DNA from: Brienomyrus brachyistius
Lineage: Eukaryota > Chordata > Actinopteri > Osteoglossiformes > Mormyridae
Length of the DNA: 64,000 bases
NCBI RefSeq assembly: GCF_023856365.1
Contig: NC_064548.1
Span: forward strand, 12,263,642 to 12,327,641
Direction of reading: 5' to 3'
Made by a program: the position numbers and the translations under genes. Below the pieces are notes generated by a model. That model was not told the origin of the DNA, searched no databases, and worked only from the letters and a program-made list of their open reading frames with translations. Each line of letters starts with the position of its first letter. The stretch's first letter is position 1. Of this stretch, positions 22,301-30,100 are shown piece by piece.

Positions 22301-24083
22301 CCTGCATCCAGGCTGATACGAATGCTGGGAATTCACACCTACACATCGCGGATAAACAGAAGCTGAGCACAAACTGTACCGCGTTCAGTGTGCTGGGATT
22401 CCTCTAAAAGTAACTGTTATTGTGGCAGCCAGAGCGCAGCTGAATACAGCACCGGCCAGAATTATCTGAAACCAAATATCCACATCTATATACGGCCTTT
22501 GCGACTGCACAGCTGATCTCGTAAACCAATAGGACACAAAGTACAATTGGAATCGACTTAATTCAAAGGTATAATCACCTCTGAGGCAGACGAGCTCATC
22601 GAAACAAACGCTGACAAACATACAGCCACAAAATCCAGTCCGGCAGGGGAAATATGTTCCCCTTCAAAATAAGGGTCTATTTGAATTAACTGTGTTTACA
22701 GTAAACTGCATGCAGCCCAAACAGTTAGAAACACACTAATAATTACCCCATTAGGGGCATGTGAATCTGACGTCTCTGACATTATAAAGAACTATTTGAT
22801 TTTTATTTTTATTTTTTTACAAGCACTGTTACTCTGTTTACAGTAAATGAGATATTACCACAGTGTACAGCTGCTCTTTCAGAAATGAATATTAAACTGA
22901 GGTGACTTCAAGGTCTCAGAAAGACCAATATGTTTGGCATTGCGGCGTCTTATAAGCTGAACACTTTAACCCAGGTGGGTTAAAGAGCAGTTCAGCGTTC
23001 TGCATGAATTTGGTGGAAGGGGTAAACATGGTACCTGGCTCTAATCAAAGGAGTATCACTTTCAGGAAATCAGAGGGAAATGTTTATTGTACCTCTCGCC
23101 CCCTTCCCAACCCCAAACATCGTCAGGAATGCACGAAAAGCTCGGGAGATGTAGTCTGTAAACAGCGGAAACCCAGGTAACTGGAGCTGGCAGGGGATGG
23201 GGGGGGTGCGTTCATTAAGAGCGGCTGCTCCCGTTGGCACAATGCGCCAGGCTCTTCTCTGGAAGCCATCGCCCGGGGTTACCGGCACTGCACCGCCCAC
23301 ACCGCCCACTCCCCATTCACACCGCCATTAATTATTCACATGGCCCCCGCAGGGAAGCTTGACGTCCCAACCGCCATGCACAACATGCAGGTCTTTGCAG
23401 GAGCTCCATTCTCGTGGGAGCCCTTGCTTGCTGGGTGAGAGGACACCATTTACAAGCATAGACACGGGGCTGAACTTGCTAAAGACGCTAAACATGCTAA
23501 TGATGCTGAACATGCTAAAGACACTAAAGATGCTGAACCTCCTAAACATGCAGAAGATGCTGCTTCCCCTAAACATGCTAAATCCCCTAAACGTACTGAA
23601 GTCGCTAAAGAAATTAATGATGCTAAAAATGCTAAAGACACTAAAGATGCTAATGACACTAATACTTCATACTTCAAATGAAAACAAAATGGTGTCTGGT
23701 AGAGTCTCATGGGAAACAGCCCTAGGACAGACATTAATGGTCTTTCAGTGAGAACAAAGTGAAAACTGCAACTGTCAGGCTGAAAATTGCAACCTCTGAA
23801 CAGAAACCGTCTAGTTTTCGCATTAACCTTCCCGTTAACCTTGCTCTTGCCTGACAGCTCTGCTCAAACCCTCCATGACACGTTGCATCTCCTCAGCTAT
23901 TTTGAGCCTCCCTGACCCATTTTGGTCCGTCTGCGGGGTGTCCCAGAAGCCCGTCCCCGAGTACCCCCCCCCCCTTGCGCCGCTCACCTGCCGGCTGTCA
24001 CGCTGCGAGGAAGAGGAGGATGAAGCGCTCTTGTGTGTGGGCGTGGAGGTCTTGGGTGTGGAGCTCCTCTCCTCGGCGCTCAT
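1275..24083 (-). CDS. osbpl6: osbpl6: oxysterol-binding protein-related protein 6 (21 coding exons; last exon off the left edge)
   Basis: Lipid-transfer protein of the ORP3/6/7 subfamily, expected at ER contacts with plasma membrane or endosomes. Joined exons, 5' to 3' on the minus strand: 24083-23988, 19935-19813, 19708-19655, 19161-19048, 18956-18783, 15466-15328, 15103-15000, 14240-14148, 12625-12472, 12074-11944, 9298-9191, 8381-8244, 6787-6700, 6261-6008, 4868-4731, 3855-3792, 3500-3422, 2932-2788, 2582-2438, 1957-1831, 1397-1275. They total 2591 nt (863 codons plus 2 nt), all phases agree and all introns are GT-AG. Domains: Ser-rich N-terminus 1-32, PH domain about 54-150, coiled region about 250-420, FFAT motif EFFDAQE at 459-465, ORD from about 525 with signature VSHHPP at 637-642. 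By family knowledge about 35 C-terminal residues are missing, giving about 898 aa against about 934 in human. ORP6 is preferred over ORP3/ORP7 by the N-terminal [11 protein letters not shown] segment and by the pde11a neighbour. Confidence 0.9.
1425..1480 (-). repeat. (TCCA)n repeat, probable SINE tail remnant
   Basis: TCCATCCATCCATCCA with one TTCC interruption, then CTTCTATACCCACTT, which resembles the tail and 3' end of the SINE family seen at 20345. Lies in the osbpl6 intron just upstream of the penultimate exon. Confidence 0.6.
1831..1957 (-). CDS. osbpl6: osbpl6 exon: ORD C-terminal helices
   Basis: 127 nt: split Gly, then [20 protein letters not shown] and [20 protein letters not shown] plus Q and the first 2 nt of Arg. 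Acceptor CCTCTAG, donor CAGAG|GTACGT. Confidence 0.95.
2438..2582 (-). CDS. osbpl6: osbpl6 exon: [16 protein letters not shown]
   Basis: 145 nt: [48 protein letters not shown] plus 1 nt. Human reads FVKVNYW where this reads FVKGNYW. Acceptor TCTCTCAG, donor CCAG|GTACCA. Confidence 0.95.
2788..2932 (-). CDS. osbpl6: osbpl6 exon: [17 protein letters not shown]
   Basis: 145 nt: [48 protein letters not shown]. Human has DYYVWNKV where this has DLYEWNKV. Acceptor CCCTTCAG, donor AAG|GTACCA. Confidence 0.96.
3422..3500 (-). CDS. osbpl6: osbpl6 exon: [18 protein letters not shown]
   Basis: 79 nt: split Asp, then [20 protein letters not shown] and NVMLP plus 2 nt. Contains the conserved KFWGKS basic patch. 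Acceptor CTTTCAG, donor CCGAG|GTAAAC. Confidence 0.94.
3792..3855 (-). CDS. osbpl6: osbpl6 exon: OSBP signature VSHHPP
   Basis: 64 nt: [20 protein letters not shown] then Q and 1 nt. The paired His residues of the signature bind the PI4P/phosphoinositide head group in ORPs. Acceptor TTATTTTCAAG, donor CAAG|GTAGGT. Confidence 0.95.
4731..4868 (-). CDS. osbpl6: osbpl6 exon: ORD core
   Basis: 46 residues: [58 protein letters not shown] is a hallmark ORD strand. The OSBP signature EQVSHHPP is split after EQ by the next intron. Acceptor CTCCTCAAG, donor CAG|GTATGA. Confidence 0.96.
6008..6261 (-). CDS. osbpl6: osbpl6 exon: start of the OSBP-related (ORD) domain
   Basis: The longest coding exon (254 nt). 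[18 protein letters not shown]..., then [20 protein letters not shown] and [20 protein letters not shown], ending EDPYERM. The [24 protein letters not shown] segment is the ORD lid and N-terminal ligand-tunnel region. Acceptor TGTTTGCAG, donor ATG|GTACGT. Confidence 0.96.
6700..6787 (-). CDS. osbpl6: osbpl6 exon: acidic DNISEDN repeat
   Basis: 29 codons plus 1 nt: [20 protein letters not shown] then SVTDNISRQ. Two DNIS units and many Asp/Glu/Ser. Nearly identical to human. Acceptor ATTCCCAG, donor CAAA|GTACGC. Confidence 0.95.
7070..7262 (+). mobile_element. LINE 3'-tail remnant with (GATTCT)n
   Basis: Ends TGATCAATAAAGTTTTTCTA followed by TTCTGATCTGATTCTGATCT repeats. This AATAAAG-(ATTCTG)n tail is typical of fish L2/RTE-type LINE 3' ends. 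No coding part remains. Inserted in the osbpl6 intron between 6787 and 8244. Confidence 0.6.
7258..7440 (+). mobile_element. tRNA-derived SINE with TTGGATAAAAGC tail
   Basis: Head GGGTGGTACAGTGGCAAAGG resembles an A-box. The tail CTGTAAGTCGGTTTGGATAA then AAGCATC...GGCTAAATG is the common fish SINE 3' end. It abuts the LINE tail directly, so one inserted into or beside the other. Confidence 0.7.
8244..8381 (-). CDS. osbpl6: osbpl6 exon carrying the FFAT motif
   Basis: 46 residues. After a fish-specific [14 protein letters not shown] start it reads [20 protein letters not shown] and ends [17 protein letters not shown] fits the FFAT consensus EFFDAxE that binds VAP proteins on the ER, with acidic/Ser flanks upstream. 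Acceptor CATCCTCCAG, donor GAG|GTGAGG. Confidence 0.95.
9191..9298 (-). CDS. osbpl6: osbpl6 exon: coiled coil end
   Basis: 36 residues: [20 protein letters not shown] then [16 protein letters not shown]. Phase 0 at both ends. Acceptor CATTAG, donor GAG|GTACTG. Matches human NQNAELRSRLNRIHSES and [12 protein letters not shown]. Confidence 0.94.
10414..10606. mobile_element. hAT-like MITE, 193 bp
   Basis: Terminal inverted repeats: CAGGGCTGGGCAGTCTTATC at the left and CAGGGTTGGCCAATCTTATC as the reverse complement of the right end. Flanks ATTTACAC (10406-10413) and ATTCACGC (10607-10614) form a degenerate 8-bp target duplication (6/8). No ORF. In the osbpl6 intron 9299-11943. Confidence 0.75.
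11944..12074 (-). CDS. osbpl6: osbpl6 exon: coiled coil
   Basis: Completes Val, then [20 protein letters not shown] and [20 protein letters not shown], ending LSQ. Heptad-like leucines and charged residues fit the coiled coil between PH domain and FFAT. Acceptor TTACAG, donor CAG|GTGGGT. Confidence 0.94.
12472..12625 (-). CDS. osbpl6: osbpl6 exon: [12 protein letters not shown] segment
   Basis: 51 codons plus 1 nt. Begins [20 protein letters not shown] and ends [17 protein letters not shown]. About seven residues found in human between VP and RLHSS are absent. Acceptor CTCACTCCAG; donor AAAG|GTGGGG is G-rich and sits beside a C/G tract. Confidence 0.93.
14148..14240 (-). CDS. osbpl6: osbpl6 exon: basic linker
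   Basis: 31 residues: [20 protein letters not shown] then [11 protein letters not shown]. Strongly basic; this segment matches human ORP6 ([23 protein letters not shown]). Acceptor GCGCCATAG, donor CAG|GTACCT. Confidence 0.94.
14533..14852. mobile_element. MITE with CAGGGGTCACCA inverted ends
   Basis: Perfect 12-bp terminal inverted repeats CAGGGGTCACCA / TGGTGACCCCTG, 320 bp, AT-rich interior. CAGGGGT ends are typical of non-autonomous hAT elements; the 8-bp flanks no longer match. Confidence 0.7.
15000..15103 (-). CDS. osbpl6: osbpl6 exon: coiled linker
   Basis: Completes the split Glu codon, then [20 protein letters not shown] and [22 protein letters not shown] is a possible 14-3-3/kinase-type site also present in mammalian ORP6. 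Acceptor TACTTCCAG, donor CAG|GTAATG. Confidence 0.94.
15328..15466 (-). CDS. osbpl6: osbpl6 exon: Pro/Ser linker and start of coiled region
   Basis: 46 codons plus 1 nt: [20 protein letters not shown]..., then [20 protein letters not shown]. The second half aligns with human [20 protein letters not shown]. Acceptor CTCCGCAG, donor GAGG|GTGAGTG. Confidence 0.93.
16491..16992. mobile_element. diverged DNA-transposon copy of the GGCCACTTTATTAGGTA fish family
   Basis: Left end TTAGTAGCCACTGTATTAGG; the reverse complement of the right end reads CTCAGTGGCCAGTTTATCGG. The interior (CATTTCTGTAGACCAC, CTGACCTTCTCATT, GGAACCATTCTCCGTAAAC) matches a very common teleost interspersed repeat with about 20% change. 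About 502 bp. Confidence 0.7.
17914..18090 (-). mobile_element. SINE fragment and LINE-type tail
   Basis: TCCATCCATTCACCCACCCA then CTTATCCTGCTTAGCGTCAC resembles a reversed SINE 3' part. Next to it TTCAATTTTATATAGTACCT...AAAGCACTT resembles the TATAGCGCC...AAAGCGCTTT 3' tail of fish LINEs. Confidence 0.5.
18783..18956 (-). CDS. osbpl6: osbpl6 exon: end of PH domain and Pro-rich linker
   Basis: 58 residues. The PH C-terminal helix [20 protein letters not shown] is followed by [13 protein letters not shown], then a Pro-rich linker ([18 protein letters not shown]) that differs from human ORP6. Acceptor CCACACAG, donor AAG|GTAAAG. Confidence 0.95.
19007..19023. repeat. poly(C)/poly(G) tract
   Basis: Uninterrupted run of about 17 C on the plus strand, 25 bases downstream of the donor of the osbpl6 exon 19048-19161 in transcript direction (G-rich in the RNA). 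Confidence 0.85.
19048..19161 (-). CDS. osbpl6: osbpl6 exon: PH domain core
   Basis: 38 residues: [20 protein letters not shown] then [18 protein letters not shown]. Almost identical to mammalian ORP6/ORP3. Acceptor CTTCCAAAG, donor AAG|GTGAGC. A C17 run (19007-19023 or so on the plus strand) lies just downstream in the intron. Confidence 0.95.
19655..19708 (-). CDS. osbpl6: osbpl6 exon: PH domain, 18 residues
   Basis: Short 54-nt exon, [18 protein letters not shown], continuing directly from GWHK. Acceptor CACCAG, donor GAC|GTAAGTAAG (strong). Phase 0 at both ends. Confidence 0.95.
19813..19935 (-). CDS. osbpl6: osbpl6 exon: start of PH domain
   Basis: Encodes 41 residues, [18 protein letters not shown] then [19 protein letters not shown], with phase 0 at both ends. 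The basic [12 protein letters not shown] segment is the first-strand, phosphoinositide-contacting part of the ORP PH domain. Acceptor CCTAAAG, donor AAG|GTAGCA. Confidence 0.95.
20345..20692 (-). mobile_element. V-SINE-like SINE with intact 12-bp target-site duplications
   Basis: Near-consensus copy. The plus strand shows the tail TCCATCCATCCATTTTCC, body CTTATCCTACTGGGTCGCGG, AACATGCAAACTCCACACAC and head ending CTAATCACTGCACC. It is bounded by identical CAGTAACAAACA at 20333-20344 and 20693-20704. The first bases of the tRNA head (GGGCGGCATGGTG) are missing, i.e. a 5'-truncated target-primed insertion. Confidence 0.9.
21190..21460. repeat. GCAGTGTGTG-type minisatellite
   Basis: About 14 degenerate units of 18-24 bp built on GGGGCAGTGTGTGTG / GCTGCACAGTGTGTAC. 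Open in several frames on both strands because of the biased composition; not coding. Confidence 0.8.
23470..23667. repeat. 9-bp tandem repeat, 22 units
   Basis: Unit CTAAAGATG with variants CTAAACATG, CTGAACATG, CTAAAGACA. 198 bp = exactly 22 x 9 without indels. In the first coding intron of osbpl6, about 320 bp from the first coding exon. Confidence 0.9.
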
Positions 24084-24156
24084 GGCGCGGGTCTGGGGAC
24101 TCCGGTTGTGGTGATGGGACATGGCCTCCAGGTGGCGTTGTACGTGATCCCCGGCT
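23988..24156 (-). CDS. osbpl6: osbpl6 first coding exon with start codon
   Basis: Acceptor CTCTTTGCCGCAG lies at the upstream side and donor CAG|GTGAGC at 23988/23987. The chosen ATG at 24083-24081 gives [20 protein letters not shown]..., which lines up with the start of human ORP6. An in-frame upstream ATG at 24122-24120 (MSHHHNRS...) would add 13 residues and cannot be excluded. Residues 1-32 are Ser/Thr rich and end SSQRDSRQ. The exon part upstream of the ATG is open in frame but treated as 5' UTR. Confidence 0.85.
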
Positions 24157-27100
24157 CTGCGGCAAAGAGGAAGTGACATCATCAGCTCATCCCGACCAAA
24201 AGTGCTGCCAATCGGCCGGTGTCGGTGCCACTTTTGTCTAAATTACACATCTTCTGAGAAATGCCATAGAGAGCAGCCACACCCTGCTGAAACCCACTTC
24301 TTTGCAAACCGTTTTGCAGAAGTCGCTTTGGACCTCATCCAAAACTTGCTATTTAAAAAAATCCCTGCCAGTACCCATTCATTTAAAAAGTATTTATAGA
24401 AAGCCTGGACTTGAAAGCCCTTTCTGTCTTTATTAAACTGTGCTCTTCCTCCTCTGCCTCTGATTAGTGTTTGTTCTTGGAGGACAGGCCCCGTCCTTCT
24501 CTAGTGGACTCCTGTAATTCTCCTGGGAGGGGAGGGAAGACCATCTCCCCCCAGCCCTTTTCCCTCCTGTCTAAGCTCCATGGTAGTTAACCCAGTTATC
24601 AACCAATAACACAGCTCCCCTTTGCACACAAAAGCATACGATAGGTTCATTTCTCTTCCCTTCTCATTTAGAGATGAAAAAGAATGACCATCAACCCTTA
24701 CATAACCACCACGGGAGTGTCGACTGTGACACACAGCTCATGGTCAATCTGCACAATCCAAAAGTTTGCCAGTTTATATTAATTGAAAAATATGACTCCC
24801 TTGATAGCCTAATATTCATTGGCACGGTTTCTCCAGAACTCATCATTCCTTGTTAGAGGGACTGATGTTATCGTCTCCATCCTGCAAGACAGGCCCAATC
24901 TCGGACACCACCCCCGGCAACTGAAGCTGACCCCCACTGGTCTTTGCCGTGAATCAGAGGTCTTTCCAGTACAGAGATGCCATCTTTGCAGCTACTGCTC
25001 TTCAGCAAGTGTCAGCTGAGATACAGGGTCACTGCGACACCTGCTGACTTGGATACTTTCCGGTTTAATGTGCGGTAGGTGGTCTGTGGAATGGAAGGCT
25101 ATGCTGAGATAAACATGAAAGGGGGAGGGTGGCAGAGTGAGATGCCATTTTGCTGGTTTTCAACATGAAGCATGTGGCAAAGAAAGAAAGGAGCCCCAAT
25201 CACAACATGACCAAAACCTGGGGCCTATGACCCTCTATAGAAGACCAAAACACAACAATCACTGTTTCCTCTGCTGTCTACAGACTCTCATCCTGTATCC
25301 TGCCCACTTATGTAGCCTGTCCAGCCCGCTGTTTGAGGGGGAGGAGCCCAGCTGGCTCTTTTATATCAGGTCACATCTGATTGGCTGAACCCTCACGTCT
25401 CCACCCCCGCTGTGGTACCGTGAGACTTCACAAAAGGCCCCAATTTGCTGCATGTACGGTTCAGGCTTATGCCTTACATCACGTTTAACCACACAGGGGC
25501 TAAATGGGATACATGCAAATTATCTTTCATCAACCAAGTTGTTCAGTTCATTGACAGTTTACCAAAATAAAGATAAATTCAGCTATTTTCCTTGTAAGTC
25601 AGGCTTTATTATGTCTTCTCAGCAGAACCCATGCGGACCTGGTTTTCACACCGTGTAATCGGCGCTCCCCACACGCCCGAGGCCACGCTCGTACCACGGC
25701 ACACCGTCATTCATTATTTACTCATGGCCACACAAGCACGACAGGCACCACCCCTTTCTCTGTCCTTAATGGCCGTACTGGGACAAATCCAGCATCTCTG
25801 ACCTGGATGAACGTTCCCACCTCTGCCGAGCAGAGGACTAAGCGTACCCACTTTGCTACAGTAATTCAGTGGTGGCCTCTCGCCAGGCCCGGATGTAGCT
25901 AGAGCAAGATTTCTGCTGAGTCCTGGTAACCCCCAAGCAGAAGGCAGAAATGTAACCTCATACCAGACCTACAGCACACTGAAAATATGGCTGCGACTCC
26001 GTGAAACTTGTCAGTGGTTATTGTGCTTAATAACCAAAACTGTGGATTCCCCCCACGCAAAATATCTCACATTCATCAAAAGTCACGACTATTAAAGATG
26101 AGGTTCTGTCTGAAACTTGTAGCAACTGTTTCTAGGGCAACGTGTGTTTAACTGGTGGAACCAAATATAATGGAATTTGAATAGAATTTGGAATGCGTAA
26201 TTGTCCCCCCCCCACTCTCAAATTTTACTGGTTGGAGGACCAACCCAATCAGCTAAATTTATCATTGGATGCAGTGGACCTTGGCTTTCTATTGCTGATG
26301 GAACTTGGCCCTTGGAGATAAATAGTTGGGGACTCTTGGATTGGACCCAAAACCCAAGGCTAACCATCTCCATATTTGGGTACTGAGCTCAAATATTTTC
26401 GTGCTTCAGGCACCAGGGTTTGGCCCCTTCTCCCACAGTGCCCCGCACTGACCATTGAAAATGCTGCCAACCTTCAGTGAGTGGCATCATGTTGTCCCCA
26501 GAGGGATCCTCGCTGTGACTGAAAATTCTGCCAGTGTCCGGTTTATTCTCCGCAGTTCCGTTTCCAAGCCTGTAACCCTAACTGTTCAGAAAACCTCATG
26601 GAGAGATTAAAAGTGGCAACAACGTCCGGGAACGGTGGATGGTGAGGTACCGCTGCGTCAACATGACAACCTGCCCAGCAGTTACACCCATTCACTATGT
26701 GTCCAGGAAACGTTTAAAAAAATATGATGATGACAACCGTTCTGTCCTCCTACTTAACTGTGTTACACAGCGCTTTACCTGTCAATGGAGAGATACAAAT
26801 CCTCTAACTATCATTGTTAAGATGATACAACCGCAGCTGGTCCAACAAAACATCATCAGACTGGACTGGATTGCGCATAGCTCTCTCTCATTGAGATCCA
26901 AAACATAATGACCAAACACTTCTCCAACAATATCGCACTAGAACTTGCATGCCCTCTGGACCAAGCCCTCTGGACCAAGCCCTGTGCCTCAGGCTGGTCA
27001 TGCAGGGCTCTCCTGGGATATGCAGTGCAGAAAATGGATTGATGGATCTAGTGCTGGTTCTTTAATCCAAAATTTAATCACAGCAACACAGACACCAAAA

Positions 27101-30100
27101 TCCCTAAAACAGTGGAATTCATCCAAATTGGATTAATTCAATTCTTTTAATTATTGCTAATTAATGAATTACTAATTACATTTCAGCATATTGAACCGCA
27201 TCCAGCTGCATTCCCAAATCCCAGTGCACAGGCCAGCCGATCCTGATAGTTAATCCCCCTCGTTTCACGCCACAATCACGGCCACCCTTTACAGGGCACA
27301 CGGGCCCATTTGAGCCAGTCGTTTAAGGCGAATTTGTTGTTTTGAAGCCAGGCCAAGAAACGGCCCTAGGATAGGGGCAAAGACAGATGATCACTCAATT
27401 CTCAGCTGGCACGCATGGGTAAACCATCCAAGCTGCCACAGAAACTTCTAGAGGGAAAGGCGGTCTCTGTGTATCGCTCCTGCGTTTACATTTCACGTGT
27501 TAAATTCTCAGAATAAAGCCGTGCCTCACTAATTGCACTTTCTTTGCCTTTTGCTCGTTTAATCGCCCGAGAGCAGCAGATTTACTGCCCAAACGTTCTT
27601 GCTTCCCCGACGTGCCCGGAAAGCCACAGAAGTGACCGATCTCCTTTCTATGAAGGATTTATTGTCGCCTCCGTCGTTATGGGGTAACTGGGTCAAATCG
27701 CAATATGTGTTTTTGTGCTTTTGTCATCTCTGCTCCGATTGCAGAGATGCATTTTCTCGCAGGTAGTGGCCTGATTTATTTGGCCTTATGGCTGCAGGGA
27801 AGAATTCAAGTGTTGCTGTTTACCGGTCCATCCATCTAGCCATGGGCGTGGGGCCGGGGGGGGGGGGGGGGGGGGCAGTCCCAGACAGCACAGGGCTCCA
27901 GGCTGGGGTACACCCTGAATGGGAGGTCACTCCATCGCAGGATACACACACAGATACTGTACACACACGCACTCAGGTTTGCAATTATATCTTTGTGGGG
28001 ACCATCCATTCATTTCTATGGGCAAAACCTCATTCTCAGCATGATGACCTTAACCCTCACCCAGCCCTAACCATAACCTAAGTAACCAAACAAAATATGA
28101 GACTTTTGGAGATTTTATTTTTGTGATTGCATTCACAGATTTTTGTGGGGACCTGAAAAGCAGTCCCCACAAGGTCAAAATAACAGGTTTTTATCACATT
28201 GTGGGGCACATCTGGTCCCCCCATCTAATATAAAACTATTCCACACACACACAGATACACACACACACACCACTGAAAACTTACAGATGCCAGTTCACAA
28301 TAATAACCCACCCGATATGGCCCCCGATTCGAAATCCAGGCCTTGTTTTCTGTTCTGCCAGGTAGTTAGTTCAATAATTACTGACTCTGATTGGTCAGAG
28401 GCTTCACACCTGATTCACAGGTATAGGAAAGCTGGAAAATCAGCAGGACTCGGCCCTTAAGGACCGTGATTTGAATAGCCCTGGTTGAATAGCCCTGCCT
28501 TATCCTATGCTGGAAGCTATCGGCACAAGGCATTGAATAACCCAGGACGGGGCACCAGCCCATCACAGGACCCTAATAATAACACCATTTTCACTACAAA
28601 TGATTCTTAATAACTCAGTCACCAAGCAGCTATTGTCGTGGGAGTAAATTCCCCATTCTTGGTGAAGTCTTTCGGAGGCAGGCGGGGGATGCTAATCAGG
28701 GTGTGACAGTCCCTTCTGTGTTTCCCAGGCCACTTTCCCGGGAGACAGTGACACCAGGGTCAACATCGAACACCCAAACAAGGGCAACTGCCATACAGTC
28801 AACAATCCTAAATCCCAAACGCGAAGCATCTTTTCACAGCATCACCTATTTTAACTTAGTGTTAAGTACATTGACCCAGCACTGTTAGACGCACAGTCAC
28901 GCGTCAACAGCAGCCATGTGGAGGGTCTGCGGGCAGTGGATCTGTAACGATGATGTCTGATCTGCTTTGAATAAGAGGGGAGGATCTTCGGAGACTGGCA
29001 GCTTTTGACCTCATTAATGGGGTTTATTCAGTTCGCTTTAGCTCGCGGCGTCCATAAAGGGAAAATCCCCCCACCCCCCGCCATAACGGCACCAAACGGT
29101 GTCGTCTTCCCACAAAGCCCTAATGTCCGCAGGCTCATTGAATGGCAGGTCCAGCTGGACCCCTGGTTCGGGTGTGGGGATGTGAGCAGGGACGCTAGGG
29201 AGTTCAGCAGCCTCACTGCGGTCTGTGCGGCATCTACAAGAGCCATTCCTGTGAATTCCGCTCATAGACGTTGTGAGCTACAATCCAATTAAATGACCTC
29301 ATCACAAAGTCCTCTTTATAGGGGAGCATTACATACCAAGGGCAAAAAAATACAAAGCCTCACAAAAGTGTAGCTGCTTCCCTGGTGTTTGGTAATGCTC
29401 TTACTCCCTTAATTATCGTGCACTTGTTACAGGTCACAGGTGACCGGTTAGCCTAGCGGCATTATACCTAAGCTAACTGCCATCCTGCCTTGTACGTCGC
29501 TTTCAACAAAAGCGTCCATTAAATAAATAGTTGTGAATGCAAACGAGGGCCCTTGACTCTGCCGCAGTTTGGCAGCAGATCAGAGGTTTTCGGCATCGCT
29601 GCTCTTCAAAAAACACATCCAAATAAAAAAAAAATCAAAACTTAGCAAGTTTGTAGTTAGGTCAGCATCAGACCCCAAGCTGAATATTGCGAGCAACCTG
29701 GAGACGCCAGTCGCATTTGGTTTCGATTTACCCTCAGGTTTACCTTGCGAGACCGACGGACACGTGCTGGATTGGCAGCCGGCCGTTAGCTTTCCTTCTC
29801 AGCCCAACCAAACCCAACCCAAACCCAACTACCTCCTCTGCCACTGACGCAAATGCTTTTACAGTGGGCAGGGTACAGTGTCACAGCCCAAGGAGAAGGA
29901 AGTGTAGAAGGGTTAGTGGCAAGAAACAGGAAACAGCAACAGTTGTTATGCATGACGTAGCACTTAGCCATGAACCTTGTTAACAGGATGCTCACACCCT
30001 GAGATAAACGGCCACTTCTCTGTAACCAAAGAGTACTTCCCTTACAGGATAACAGGTGCAAATACAGCAACATGATCTGTAAGAAGTTTTGACAGAAGTT

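Noticed and set aside
23359..23751. 130-codon Met/Leu/Lys-rich frame
   Set aside because: Encoded by the 9-bp tandem repeat; no codon-level conservation visible.
1275..24083. Identity as osbpl3 or osbpl7
   Set aside because: The subfamily is closely related, but N-terminal and linker exons fit ORP6 better and pde11a is the ORP6 neighbour. Not fully excluded without a tree.
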